12,068 nt of DNA from Candidatus Moranbacteria bacterium CG_4_8_14_3_um_filter_41_13 (GTDB taxonomy: Bacteria; Patescibacteriota; Minisyncoccia; Moranbacterales; UBA1568): assembly GCA_002782305.1 (NCBI GenBank), contig PFHN01000088.1, positions 1 to 12,068 of the forward strand, in the 5' to 3' direction. The notes below the pieces were generated by a model. It was not told the origin of the DNA. It did no database searches and saw only the letters and a program-made list of their open reading frames with translations. The position numbers were made by a program, and so were the translations under genes. This document shows positions 1 to 6,332 of this stretch, piece after piece (position 1 is the stretch's first letter; each line of letters begins with the position of its first letter).

Positions 1-12
1 GCAACGCTATTG

Positions 13-18
13 TATAAT
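13..18 (+). promoter_or_regulatory. -10 box of the transposase promoter
   Basis: A perfect TATAAT lies 27 bases before the chosen ATG. Any -35 box would fall in the left inverted repeat beyond the window edge, so only half of the promoter is visible. Confidence 0.5.
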
Positions 19-45
19 GAAAAGAAAATTAATGAAAAAGAGCCT

Positions 46-1068
46 ATGCAAAAGAAACGAGAATTCAAGCAATTAACCTTAAATGAGAGGATACATATAC
101 AGATACAGTATCTCAATGGTTGGTCATTTGAAAAGATTGCACATTCTCTTGGGAATGGTCGAAACAAAGGAACCGTATCGAGAGAAATAGCTGGAAGACC
201 AGCTCGAGGAACAGGGAAATATCAAGCGTCCATTGCTCATGAGAAAGCCTTAACAAAAAGGAAGGGAAAGAAAACTGAAAGATTGAAAAATCAATTCATC
301 AGAGAGTATGTGAAAGAAAAGATGGTTTTAGGATGGTCTCCAGAACAAGTGAGTATTCGACTCAATATTGATCATCCTCAAGAAGAAGGGATTTCCTATG
401 AAGCCATCTACCAATATGTGTACGCTCAGATCAATCAGAATGGCAAGCCTAAGGTTCATTGTGAAGATTTGAGAATGTATCTACCAAGGAGACACAAGAG
501 AAGGCAGAAGAAGGATTTTAGACAAGTGAGGAAGGTATACAAGCCACCATTACCCTCAATTGAAGAGAGACCAAAAGAAGTTGAAAAACGCAAGAGTATC
601 GGTCATTGGGAGGATGATTGTATTGTTTCTAAACAAAGCAAAGACAGATTGAAAACCATCAATGAAAGGGTGACTGGATTGTTCTTGGTTGGGAAGATGA
701 AGAATGGAACTATCGAAGAATCAAACAGATCCGTACTGGGGAAATGGAAGGATATACCAAGTGAGTTCAAGAAGACGCTCACTCGTGATAATGGAACTGA
801 AAATTTTGGTTGGGAAGAGCTTGAAGAGAAAGAGCATGTCAAAGTATACTTTGCTCATCCCTACTGTTCATATGAAAGAGGAAGCAATGAAAATGGGAAT
901 GGACTCATCAGAAGATACCTCCCGAAAGGGACTGACTTTTCTACTGTCTCAGATGAAGAAGTATTGAAGATTGAATATTTGCTTAATTCCAGACCAAGGA
1001 AAAGACTCGGAGGGAAAACTCCACTTGAGGTATGGTACACTATGACTGGCGTTGCACTTACTTGTTGA
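46..1068 (+). CDS. IS30-family transposase
   Basis: This is a DDE transposase that cuts and rejoins the ends of its own element. The 340-residue product opens with the IS30-type helix-turn-helix region (KQLTLNERIHIQ... GTVSREI, about residues 8-48). The catalytic core follows: D191 in GHWEDDCIV, D248 in TRDNG and E282 in SNENGNGLIRR. The D-to-E gap of 33 residues is the DD(33)E spacing expected of the family. The length is near normal and no frameshift is visible, so it looks intact. I chose ATG at 46 because a TATAAT box lies at 13-18 and the family usually starts close to the KQLT motif. The in-frame TTG at 10 is a less likely start. The last codons run into the right inverted repeat. Confidence 0.93.
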   Translation: MQKKREFKQLTLNERIHIQIQYLNGWSFEKIAHSLGNGRNKGTVSREIAGRPARGTGKYQASIAHEKALTKRKGKKTERLKNQFIREYVKEKMVLGWSPEQVSIRLNIDHPQEEGISYEAIYQYVYAQINQNGKPKVHCEDLRMYLPRRHKRRQKKDFRQVRKVYKPPLPSIEERPKEVEKRKSIGHWEDDCIVSKQSKDRLKTINERVTGLFLVGKMKNGTIEESNRSVLGKWKDIPSEFKKTLTRDNGTENFGWEELEEKEHVKVYFAHPYCSYERGSNENGNGLIRRYLPKGTDFSTVSDEEVLKIEYLLNSRPRKRLGGKTPLEVWYTMTGVALTC

Positions 1069-1085
1069 ACCTAGGGTGTAAATAC

Positions 1086-1114
1086 TTGATAATTTTTCCA
1101 AAACATGTTATAAA
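1086..1114 (+). promoter_or_regulatory. promoter of the radical SAM operon
   Basis: TTGATA (1086-1091) and TATAAA (1109-1114) are separated by exactly 17 bases. A TG at 1106-1107 gives an extended -10 box (TGTTATAAA). Each box matches the sigma-70 consensus at five of six positions. Transcription would start near 1121, leaving a leader of about 40 bases before the ATG at 1161. The -35 box begins only about 10-20 bases beyond the presumed right end of the IS. Confidence 0.7.
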
Positions 1115-1147
1115 TGTGTGTTATTTAACAATTGAATATCAAAAGAT

Positions 1148-1153
1148 AAGGAG
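1148..1153 (+). promoter_or_regulatory. ribosome binding site that fixes the start at 1161
   Basis: AAGGAG sits seven bases before ATG 1161. The reading frame is open upstream to 1032, inside the IS, but no such site precedes the earlier ATG. The start at 1161 is therefore preferred. Confidence 0.85.
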
Positions 1154-1160
1154 TTATATC

Positions 1161-2717
1161 ATGTCTTCATCTGTAGCGTTAATTACCCCACATACCATCT
1201 CACATCGAACAGCCGAAGAAACCCTGGCCCTTGGCTATCTTGCTAGTGTATTACGCGAAAAAAACCATCTGGTTACTATCATAGACGGTTGGCTTCGCAG
1301 TATCGGTCCGTCTGAAATAGTCGATATCATCAACCAAAACATCCCAGATATCATCTGCATGTCTTGTTACCGATCAAATCTCGATCAGGCAAAAGAAATT
1401 CTTGCAATAATCACCAAGCGGTTTGGAAACATCCCAACAATTTGTGGCGGATTCGGACCAACTTTTCACGATGTTGATTTTTTGGACGCGGGATTCTCTA
1501 TAGTCGTGCGCGGTGAAGCGGAGCATACGATTGTCCAAATTGTTAATGCTATCACTTCAGGAAGTAACCTCTCTGGTATTCCTGGAATCACTTTCAAAGA
1601 TGATTCAGGAATTGTCCGTACAGATCGATCTAAACCAATTCAAAACCTTGATTCAATTCCATTTCCAGCACGAGATGAAATTAAGTTCGCCATTCTGAGA
1701 AATAACCCAATTCATGTCTGTACATCTCGTGGATGCGAAGCTCATTGCTCATTCTGTTCGATCTTCACATTCACCCTTGGTGGTTCCAAAGAACATCGTT
1801 GGCGGTCCCGGTCGATTCAGAACATCGTCGACGAACTTCGATATCTCTACGAGCAATTTGGCATCACCCATATCAAGTTTGTAGATGACAGCTTTTTGGA
1901 GCCTCCCCGTGATGAACAATGGGTTACTGAATTTGCAGAAACAGTGTCAAGATACAATCTCCCGCTACGCTTTCGGACACAAATTCGTGCCGATAGACTC
2001 AGTGAGGGTATTGTGTCAGGTCTTAAGAAAGCTGGGTGGTTTTCAACAAGTATCGGTATTGAAAATGCTGCCCAATCAGTGCTTAGGCGGATGAGAAAGT
2101 CTGCTTCAATAGAAGATAACTGGCGAGCCCTGGAAATGCTTCGTCGTCACAATATCTATGTACAAATGGGTATGATTCTCTTTGATGATGCTACTACTAT
2201 AGATGAACTCGAAACAAACTACCGTTTTCTTGCTCATCATGATTGGGTTATCACTAAGGGAATTTTCACAGAGATGTTTGCTGCGGAAGGAACGCCTTAT
2301 ACTAAAACATTATCTAAAAAAGGGTTACTCAAAATCGGCGGACAACAAAATCTCCGATATGATGTACAGGGAACTCAAGCGAAACGCGTTTATCAGATGT
2401 TGAAAGTCTGGCATAAGTCGCATTCAAGTCTCTACGATTGGGTCATTGATTCGATCGTGGCACCAAAAGTGCTTCCTGAAGAAGGTTACATCTGTATTCA
2501 TAGGCTTTGTCAAAAAATCACTGCTTGTGACATAGCGATGTTTCGCCGGACACTTGATCATGTGGCATTTCACCCCGCAAAGAATGATATCAATGTCATA
2601 ACGTGCGCAATAGCCGAGCATTCCTGTTTCTATGCCAGCATATGGTCACAGATACAGAAGATCTATGACCATTACGGACTCATCTACGATGGCGTCCCAA
2701 ATCCATTCCTCGATTAA
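1161..2717 (+). CDS. cobalamin-binding-domain radical SAM enzyme
   Basis: The 518-residue product has a class B (B12-dependent type) radical SAM layout. An N-terminal Rossmann-like cobalamin-binding domain covers about residues 1-130 (SVALITPH..., IICMSCYRSN at 65-73, GGFGPTFHD at 96-104). A radical SAM barrel covers about 183-400, with the [4Fe-4S] motif CX3CX2C at C192, C196 and C199. A C-terminal extension of about 110 residues has scattered Cys and His but no recognised domain. No DXHXXG motif supplying a lower axial histidine is visible in the cobalamin domain, which is common in this class. The enzyme would cleave S-adenosylmethionine reductively. Many relatives methylate unactivated carbons, others rearrange or cyclise, and the substrate cannot be told here. 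It is the first gene of an operon; the partner starts 13 bases downstream with the same style of ribosome binding site. Confidence 0.88.
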   Translation: MSSSVALITPHTISHRTAEETLALGYLASVLREKNHLVTIIDGWLRSIGPSEIVDIINQNIPDIICMSCYRSNLDQAKEILAIITKRFGNIPTICGGFGPTFHDVDFLDAGFSIVVRGEAEHTIVQIVNAITSGSNLSGIPGITFKDDSGIVRTDRSKPIQNLDSIPFPARDEIKFAILRNNPIHVCTSRGCEAHCSFCSIFTFTLGGSKEHRWRSRSIQNIVDELRYLYEQFGITHIKFVDDSFLEPPRDEQWVTEFAETVSRYNLPLRFRTQIRADRLSEGIVSGLKKAGWFSTSIGIENAAQSVLRRMRKSASIEDNWRALEMLRRHNIYVQMGMILFDDATTIDELETNYRFLAHHDWVITKGIFTEMFAAEGTPYTKTLSKKGLLKIGGQQNLRYDVQGTQAKRVYQMLKVWHKSHSSLYDWVIDSIVAPKVLPEEGYICIHRLCQKITACDIAMFRRTLDHVAFHPAKNDINVITCAIAEHSCFYASIWSQIQKIYDHYGLIYDGVPNPFLD

Positions 2718-2723
2718 AAGGAG
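2718..2723 (+). promoter_or_regulatory. ribosome binding site that fixes the start at 2731
   Basis: AAGGAG immediately follows the previous stop codon (2715-2717) and lies seven bases before ATG 2731. It favours this start over an in-frame ATG at 2632 inside the upstream gene. Both genes of the operon thus have the same site and spacing. Confidence 0.85.
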
Positions 2724-2730
2724 TTCTAAA

Positions 2731-3876
2731 ATGAACACTGTTACACCAATGGGAAATATCGGCTGGACACTCGGAAACGACTGCCCATACCGATGCAAAC
2801 ACTGTTACTCACACATAGTCCGAAACAGAGGACGTGATCTGACAAAAAAAGACATAGATCGTATCATTCAGCAGATTGTTTCGATCAACGTTCAGACGGT
2901 AAATCTCGGCGGAAACGAGCCAATTTTTACAAATGGCTCAAATCCAAAAGATACCCTTTTGCCATATATCATCCGTTCTCTCTACGATGCCAAAATTGTT
3001 GTTGGCCTTACCACGGCCGGAATAACGCTTACGTATTTGGAACGGTTCTACCCCGAAACGCTTACTTTCATTAACGATGTGGACGTTAGCTTAGACAGTC
3101 CCTTCTCAGAAGAACACAACACCAATCGTGGAGCTCCACTCTTTAACCAAGCTATCAAAGCATTGGATGTCTGTGATGAATACGGCATTGATCATACGGT
3201 CGTGATGTGTGGAATGAACTGGAATTTAAGTGATCGACATATTGATGAATTGATCCAGTTAGCACGCAAACATCATGCTTTCGTTAGGATTAATTACATC
3301 AAACCAACAGAACTAGGGCATACAGAGAAGATTCCTGATGCGGCGACATATTATCGCTCTGCTGATCGGCTTCTCTCACAGTGTCAACTGGTCGAAATGG
3401 GTGAACCATTGGTTTCGGTAGCTGCTGGCCTGCCCCACAAGGGTTGTCCGTGTGGCACGAAATCGTTTCGTATTCATTCAATCACTCCGGATGGTAAGGT
3501 CCCAGTTAGTCCATGCGTCTATGCACATGACTACAAGATCGGTGATTTATTAACAGATGACTTGGCTGATATCATCCAATCCATACCGTTTCAAATATTC
3601 CGATCTCGACACGAAAAGCCTCAGACTATCGATGGATGCTCTGGTTGCCAGCACATAGAGTCATGCCGAGGAGGATGTGCTTCACGTGCATACCTTACCG
3701 AAAAATTCAAAAGTGGTAAGATCGACCTTTCTGTTCGTGATCCGTATTGCATTTTAGATGCGGAACGTAGCAACTCAGAAAGACTGACCATCGGTAATAT
3801 CGAGATGTTTCAACAGCCAGGCATCGTACTGGTACATCGAGACTACCTCTGTACTCTTATTGCCAAACCCAAGTAA
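2731..3876 (+). CDS. radical SAM/SPASM domain enzyme
   Basis: This is a 381-residue radical SAM enzyme with auxiliary iron-sulfur clusters. The SAM-cluster motif CX3CX2C is at C18, C22 and C25 (DCPYRCKHCY). GGNEP at 60-64 is the usual SAM-contacting GGE-type motif, and VSLDSP at 119-124 fits the barrel. The C-terminal SPASM region has a full cysteine set: C239/C241, C262, the CX2CX5CX3C run C303, C306, C312 and C316, and a last C340. In characterised families, SPASM enzymes modify ribosomal peptides (PqqE, AlbA, MftC and sactionine maturases) or proteins, or act in heme biosynthesis. No RRE-like peptide-binding domain precedes the barrel and no precursor peptide gene is visible nearby, so the substrate is open. 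It shares an operon with the cobalamin-type radical SAM gene and ends at a strong terminator. Confidence 0.88.
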   Translation: MNTVTPMGNIGWTLGNDCPYRCKHCYSHIVRNRGRDLTKKDIDRIIQQIVSINVQTVNLGGNEPIFTNGSNPKDTLLPYIIRSLYDAKIVVGLTTAGITLTYLERFYPETLTFINDVDVSLDSPFSEEHNTNRGAPLFNQAIKALDVCDEYGIDHTVVMCGMNWNLSDRHIDELIQLARKHHAFVRINYIKPTELGHTEKIPDAATYYRSADRLLSQCQLVEMGEPLVSVAAGLPHKGCPCGTKSFRIHSITPDGKVPVSPCVYAHDYKIGDLLTDDLADIIQSIPFQIFRSRHEKPQTIDGCSGCQHIESCRGGCASRAYLTEKFKSGKIDLSVRDPYCILDAERSNSERLTIGNIEMFQQPGIVLVHRDYLCTLIAKPK

Positions 3877-3894
3877 CGCTCTCGTGAACATATT

Positions 3895-3934
3895 CAGACT
3901 AAGCAACAAAACTGTTGCCTAGTCTGTTTTTTTT
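3895..3934 (+). terminator. intrinsic terminator of the radical SAM operon
   Basis: CAGACTA (3895-3901) pairs with TAGTCTG (3920-3926). After one A/C mismatch, GCAACA pairs with TGTTGC around an AAAC loop. Eight T residues follow (3927-3934). This is a textbook rho-independent terminator, 19 bases after the SPASM gene stop. Confidence 0.93.
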
Positions 3935-3943
3935 GTTTATAAT
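3915..3943 (+). promoter_or_regulatory. promoter of the pyrophosphatase-like gene
   Basis: TTGCCT (3915-3920) and a perfect TATAAT (3938-3943) are separated by 17 bases. The expected start near 3950 leaves a leader of about 23 bases. The -35 box lies in the 3' arm of the preceding terminator hairpin, so the two signals overlap. Confidence 0.6.
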
Positions 3944-3972
3944 AAAAAATATAAATAATACAATGAGAAAAT

Positions 3973-4350
3973 ATGGAAAATAATACCAGCCAGATTGACA
4001 AGTATGCCACACAGTTCATTGGTAAAGAAGTAGAGATAAAAATCGATAGACCTCTTCATTCAAAACACCCAAAACATGGCTTCGTCTATGAGGTAAACTA
4101 TGGATTCGTGCCAGATACAAAAGCTCCAGACGGAGAAGAAATTGATGCATATCTTCTCGGGGTAGATATGCCCGTTGATACATACAAAGGAAAATGCATA
4201 GCCGTTATTCATCGTCTCAATGATACCGACGATAAGCTTATCATTGTCCCGACGTCATCCGAGGATATAAACGATGAAGAAATCAAAAAAGCTACCTACT
4301 TCCAAGAACAATTCTTTATCTCTGAAATTATTAGAAAAACGGTCGAGTAA
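3973..4350 (+). CDS. small inorganic pyrophosphatase-like protein
   Basis: The 125-residue product resembles the short family I-type inorganic diphosphatases known in Firmicutes, which would hydrolyse pyrophosphate to phosphate in the cytoplasm. Visible family features are KHGFVYEVNYGFVP (residues 34-47, matching the YPxNYGYxP region of classical enzymes), APDGEEIDAYLLG near residue 55, and NDTDDKLIIVP near residue 85. The classical signature D-x-D-[PE]-x-D reads D-G-E-E-I-D, so the second aspartate is glutamate. The protein lacks roughly 50 residues of a classical bacterial PpA. No good Shine-Dalgarno site precedes ATG 3973, but the family match begins soon after it. The gene has its own promoter and converges on the thymidylate kinase gene. 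Activity is inferred from the family. Confidence 0.75.
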   Translation: MENNTSQIDKYATQFIGKEVEIKIDRPLHSKHPKHGFVYEVNYGFVPDTKAPDGEEIDAYLLGVDMPVDTYKGKCIAVIHRLNDTDDKLIIVPTSSEDINDEEIKKATYFQEQFFISEIIRKTVE

Positions 4351-4366
4351 AAACAAGAATTACTCG
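4344..4366 (+). terminator. weak hairpin at the end of the pyrophosphatase-like gene
   Basis: CGAGTAA (4344-4350, including the stop codon) pairs perfectly with TTACTCG (4360-4366) around a nine-base loop. Only GCAATCATTTT follows, so a working terminator is uncertain. Confidence 0.3.
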
Positions 4367-4414
4367 GCAATCATTTTGTGTGCTAGCTGCCGCATCTCTT
4401 ACTAATATTTTTGT

Positions 4415-4449
4415 AAAAAAAATGAGGAGTGACCTTATGTCGACTCCTC
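4415..4449 (-). terminator. intrinsic terminator of the thymidylate kinase gene
   Basis: Read leftward, GAGGAGT pairs with ACTCCTC (arms at 4443-4449 and 4424-4430). The inner GAC pairs with GTC across a one-base bulge. An A and eight T residues then follow (4415-4422 on the opposite strand). It lies about 50 bases beyond the tmk stop. Confidence 0.8.
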
Positions 4450-4503
4450 TATAATAGAACATTGTTCATGTGATGAGAGGCGACTTTATGCCGATACCTC
4501 TAC
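4422..4503. repeat. two-copy tandem hairpin repeat, about 50-base period
   Basis: Copy 1 (about 4422-4453) and copy 2 (about 4472-4503) share the same layout: ATGAG, a purine-rich arm, GAC(C/T)TTATG(T/C)CGA, a pyrimidine arm ending CCTCTA, then an A/T-rich tail. The similarity includes loop bases, which points to duplication and not only to chance terminator-like structure. Copy 1 is the tmk terminator. Copy 2 pairs more weakly (AGAGG with CCTCT), has no T-run, and overlaps the tmk stop codon. Confidence 0.6.
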
Positions 4504-5093
4504 AAAATATTTCCCACGTAACGAGTAATGAGTAGGTGAGTTTCCTTGATCGACAAAGATCCGTCTATTACTGCCCAAGATGACTCCTTCGATAGACTAA
4601 GGAAAACTGCTCTCTGTTTCCGGAAAAAATCATCACTCATCAAGTCAAATTTGCTTTGCTCTAGCTTATTGGCTTTTCTTTTCGATGTCTCTTCAACCAT
4701 CACATCAAGGAAGATTGTAAGCTGCGGACGGAGACCATTAATCGCAAGATTAATGACATCACAAAGAAACGATCGAGAAAAACCAAGTGACTCAAAATAG
4801 CTTATGAATGACCCGATGCCTCGATCACAAATCACGATTTCACCACACGAGACAGCTGGAGTTATCACTTGCGAAAAGAGTTGTGACTTACATGCTAGGA
4901 AAGAAAAAAGTTCGACTTCCATTGACTGGGATTCACTACTGGTAAGAAACTCTTTAATATCCCTCCCGAATTTCGTACTCTCAAGGTCTTTCACAACAAC
5001 CGCCTTCTTCCCTTGTTGCCGAAAGTGATCTCTAAGCAATTCGCATTGAGTTGTTTTCCCAACCCCGTCAATACCTTCAATCTCAATAATCAT
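4500..5093 (-). CDS. tmk: thymidylate kinase (dTMP kinase)
   Basis: The enzyme phosphorylates dTMP to dTDP using ATP, an essential cytoplasmic step of dTTP synthesis. The 197-residue product, a usual length, has the P-loop GIDGVGKTT at residues 7-15, preceded by the typical IEIE strand. The DR motif (D90-R91) lies in ICDRGIGSFISY, where the classical form is DRYxxSxxAY. A core strand PQLTIFLDV lies at 123-131, followed by a basic lid segment near 137-150. The start is ATG 5093 because AGGAGG (complement of 5099-5104) lies five bases before it. The frame is open a further six codons to a TTG at 5111, but that TTG overlaps no ribosome site. Divergence in the DR and lid motifs leaves some chance of a related deoxynucleoside monophosphate kinase. 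Confidence 0.85.
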   Translation of the reverse strand: MIIEIEGIDGVGKTTQCELLRDHFRQQGKKAVVVKDLESTKFGRDIKEFLTSSESQSMEVELFSFLACKSQLFSQVITPAVSCGEIVICDRGIGSFISYFESLGFSRSFLCDVINLAINGLRPQLTIFLDVMVEETSKRKANKLEQSKFDLMSDDFFRKQRAVFLSLSKESSWAVIDGSLSIKETHLLITRYVGNIL

Positions 5094-5128
5094 GACTATC
5101 CTCCTATACAAAAGAACTTTGAAATTGC

Positions 5129-5157
5129 AGACTACTACAAGATATATAAATAGTCAA
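5129..5157 (-). promoter_or_regulatory. possible promoter of tmk
   Basis: Read leftward, TTGACT (5152-5157) and TAGTCT (5129-5134) are separated by 17 bases, giving a start about 29 bases before ATG 5093. The -10 box is only a 4/6 match. Read-through from tRNA-Gln is an alternative, since no clear terminator follows that tRNA. Confidence 0.4.
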
Positions 5158-5227
5158 TCTAGTATCACCATTCAGATATCCATCTAGAGTATATCGAAAA
5201 GAAGCCTTACATAGGTTTTATTCAATG

Positions 5228-5298
5228 CTGGGGTGCTAGGATTCGAACCTAGGATCATGGGACCAGAACCCATTGCCTTACCACTTGGCCACACCCCA
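5228..5298 (-). tRNA. tRNA-Gln (anticodon CTG)
   Basis: The cloverleaf is complete. The acceptor TGGGGTG pairs with CACCCCA over seven bases and the discriminator is G. The D-arm GCC...GGC is present. The anticodon stem ATGGG/CCCAT holds loop TTCTGGT with anticodon CTG, reading CAG. The T-arm CTAGG/CCTAG holds loop TTCGAAT. The U1-A72 pair and G73 are usual for bacterial tRNA-Gln. The CCA end is not encoded. It lies upstream of tmk on the same strand. Confidence 0.95.
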
Positions 5299-5410
5299 AT
5301 AAAAACTCATTGCCTATCATAGTGACAAAGAGGCAGAAATGAACAAAAACAAATACCCACCTATTCTAGCTGAATATGAGTTTTTTTTCAAGGGACATAC
5401 ATTTCCTTCT
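5299..5410. other. intergenic gap between ftsX and tRNA-Gln
   Basis: These 112 bases hold no gene that I can support. Leftward TTGTCA is present upstream of tRNA-Gln but has no convincing -10 partner. A short inverted repeat TATTC/GAATA follows ftsX without a T-run, so no terminator is called. Confidence 0.4.
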
Positions 5411-6325
5411 TTACGCCTTGAGATAACGACGGATAGCAATAGCACTGCTAAAGACTCCCAAGGTAACACCAAAAGCGACCAGGGTGAGGAAAATGAAGAA
5501 AGCGTAGTGCTGATACAGATCCATAAAATTACCTATAGCCATAGCACCATTGGTATACGGTGCGATGTAATAAGAAACAACGGAAAGGAATATCATCGTC
5601 ACTACCGAAGAAACAAGCCCATAGAGGGCACCTTCGAACACAAAAGGCATACGCACATAGATATTCGAAGCACCGACGAGACGCATAATCTCAAATTCTT
5701 GTCTGTGGGAATAAATAGTGATACGTATTGTATTGAATGTAATAAGAACAGCGATGAAAATGAAGAGTGATCCTAATATGAGTCCAACTCTCTGTGTCGT
5801 CTCACTGATACGATTCAATCGTTCAAATATTTTTTTATTCTTTTCGTAATTGATACGGCTAATATCATTTTGAAAGGTCGATTTCTTGAGTGATTCTACA
5901 ATCGTTTCGTACTGATCTGGTCTCACTGCCTTGATGACGATAGAAGCCAGAAGCGGATTCTCTCCGATTTCTTGTACCGCTTGTGCAATCACTGGATCAT
6001 TGCCACTCTCTGAGAGGAATTGCTTCAAGGCATCTTCCCTGGAGATATACTCAACAGAAGCCACTTCTTTTGTATAACCTTTCAGCTCATTTTGGATACT
6101 CACAATACGCTCTTCCGGAACATCAGGATTGAAGGAAACATTGATGCTGACTTTCTCACGCATATTTTGTAGTACGAGATGAGATGTCGTGCCAAGGAGG
6201 AAGGAAAGACTGACAATAAACAGCGACAAAGAAAGAATACTAATAGTCGCAAATGTGAGCCAGCCATTGCGAATGAAATTTTCTTTCCCCTCTTTGAAGG
6301 TACGCCACAGTTTCAGTGTATTCAT
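5411..6325 (-). CDS. ftsX: cell division protein FtsX (permease-like subunit)
   Basis: FtsX is the membrane partner of the ATPase FtsE. In studied bacteria the complex couples ATP hydrolysis at the septum to activation of peptidoglycan hydrolases. The 304-residue product has the family layout. A cytoplasmic N-terminus is followed by a membrane segment at about 22-46 and an extracellular loop at about 47-178, which includes the FtsX region FNPDVPEERIVSIQNEL and EYISREDALKQF. Three further membrane segments lie at about 180-202, 232-256 and 274-297. RQEFEIMRLVGAS (209-220), just after the second segment, is strongly conserved in the family. The gene starts seven bases after the ftsE stop, so it is translated from the ftsE message; only a weak AAAGAC precedes the ATG. 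Confidence 0.95.
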   Translation of the reverse strand: MNTLKLWRTFKEGKENFIRNGWLTFATISILSLSLFIVSLSFLLGTTSHLVLQNMREKVSINVSFNPDVPEERIVSIQNELKGYTKEVASVEYISREDALKQFLSESGNDPVIAQAVQEIGENPLLASIVIKAVRPDQYETIVESLKKSTFQNDISRINYEKNKKIFERLNRISETTQRVGLILGSLFIFIAVLITFNTIRITIYSHRQEFEIMRLVGASNIYVRMPFVFEGALYGLVSSVVTMIFLSVVSYYIAPYTNGAMAIGNFMDLYQHYAFFIFLTLVAFGVTLGVFSSAIAIRRYLKA

Positions 6326-6332
6326 AGTCTTT

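Larger units (their letters stand above)
1..1075 (+). mobile_element. IS30-family insertion sequence, left end outside the window
   Basis: The element contains one transposase gene. The first seven bases, GCAACGC, are the exact inverted complement of GCGTTGC at 1049-1055, just before the transposase stop codon. These look like the inner parts of the two terminal inverted repeats. The right repeat probably continues outward to about 1066-1075 (through CTTGTTGAACCTAGG). The matching outer left repeat would lie before base 1, so the exact ends and any target duplication cannot be seen. Beyond these seven bases the repeat match is weak. The DNA is visibly more A-rich on the + strand than the neighbouring genes. 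Confidence 0.8.

Noticed and set aside
1032..1160. N-terminal extension of the cobalamin-type radical SAM gene into the IS
   Set aside because: The 43 extra codons cover the IS end and the promoter and have no ribosome site. AAGGAG precedes ATG 1161.
4422..4503. CRISPR array or type III toxin-antitoxin RNA repeats (toxI-like)
   Set aside because: There are only two imperfect copies, no spacer pattern, and no cas or toxN-like gene nearby.
5339..5770. Rightward 143-codon frame with GAGG eight bases before its ATG
   Set aside because: Most of it is antisense to the conserved 3' part of ftsX. The product is low-complexity polar sequence, and the frame follows ftsX codon structure. The GAGG is probably chance.
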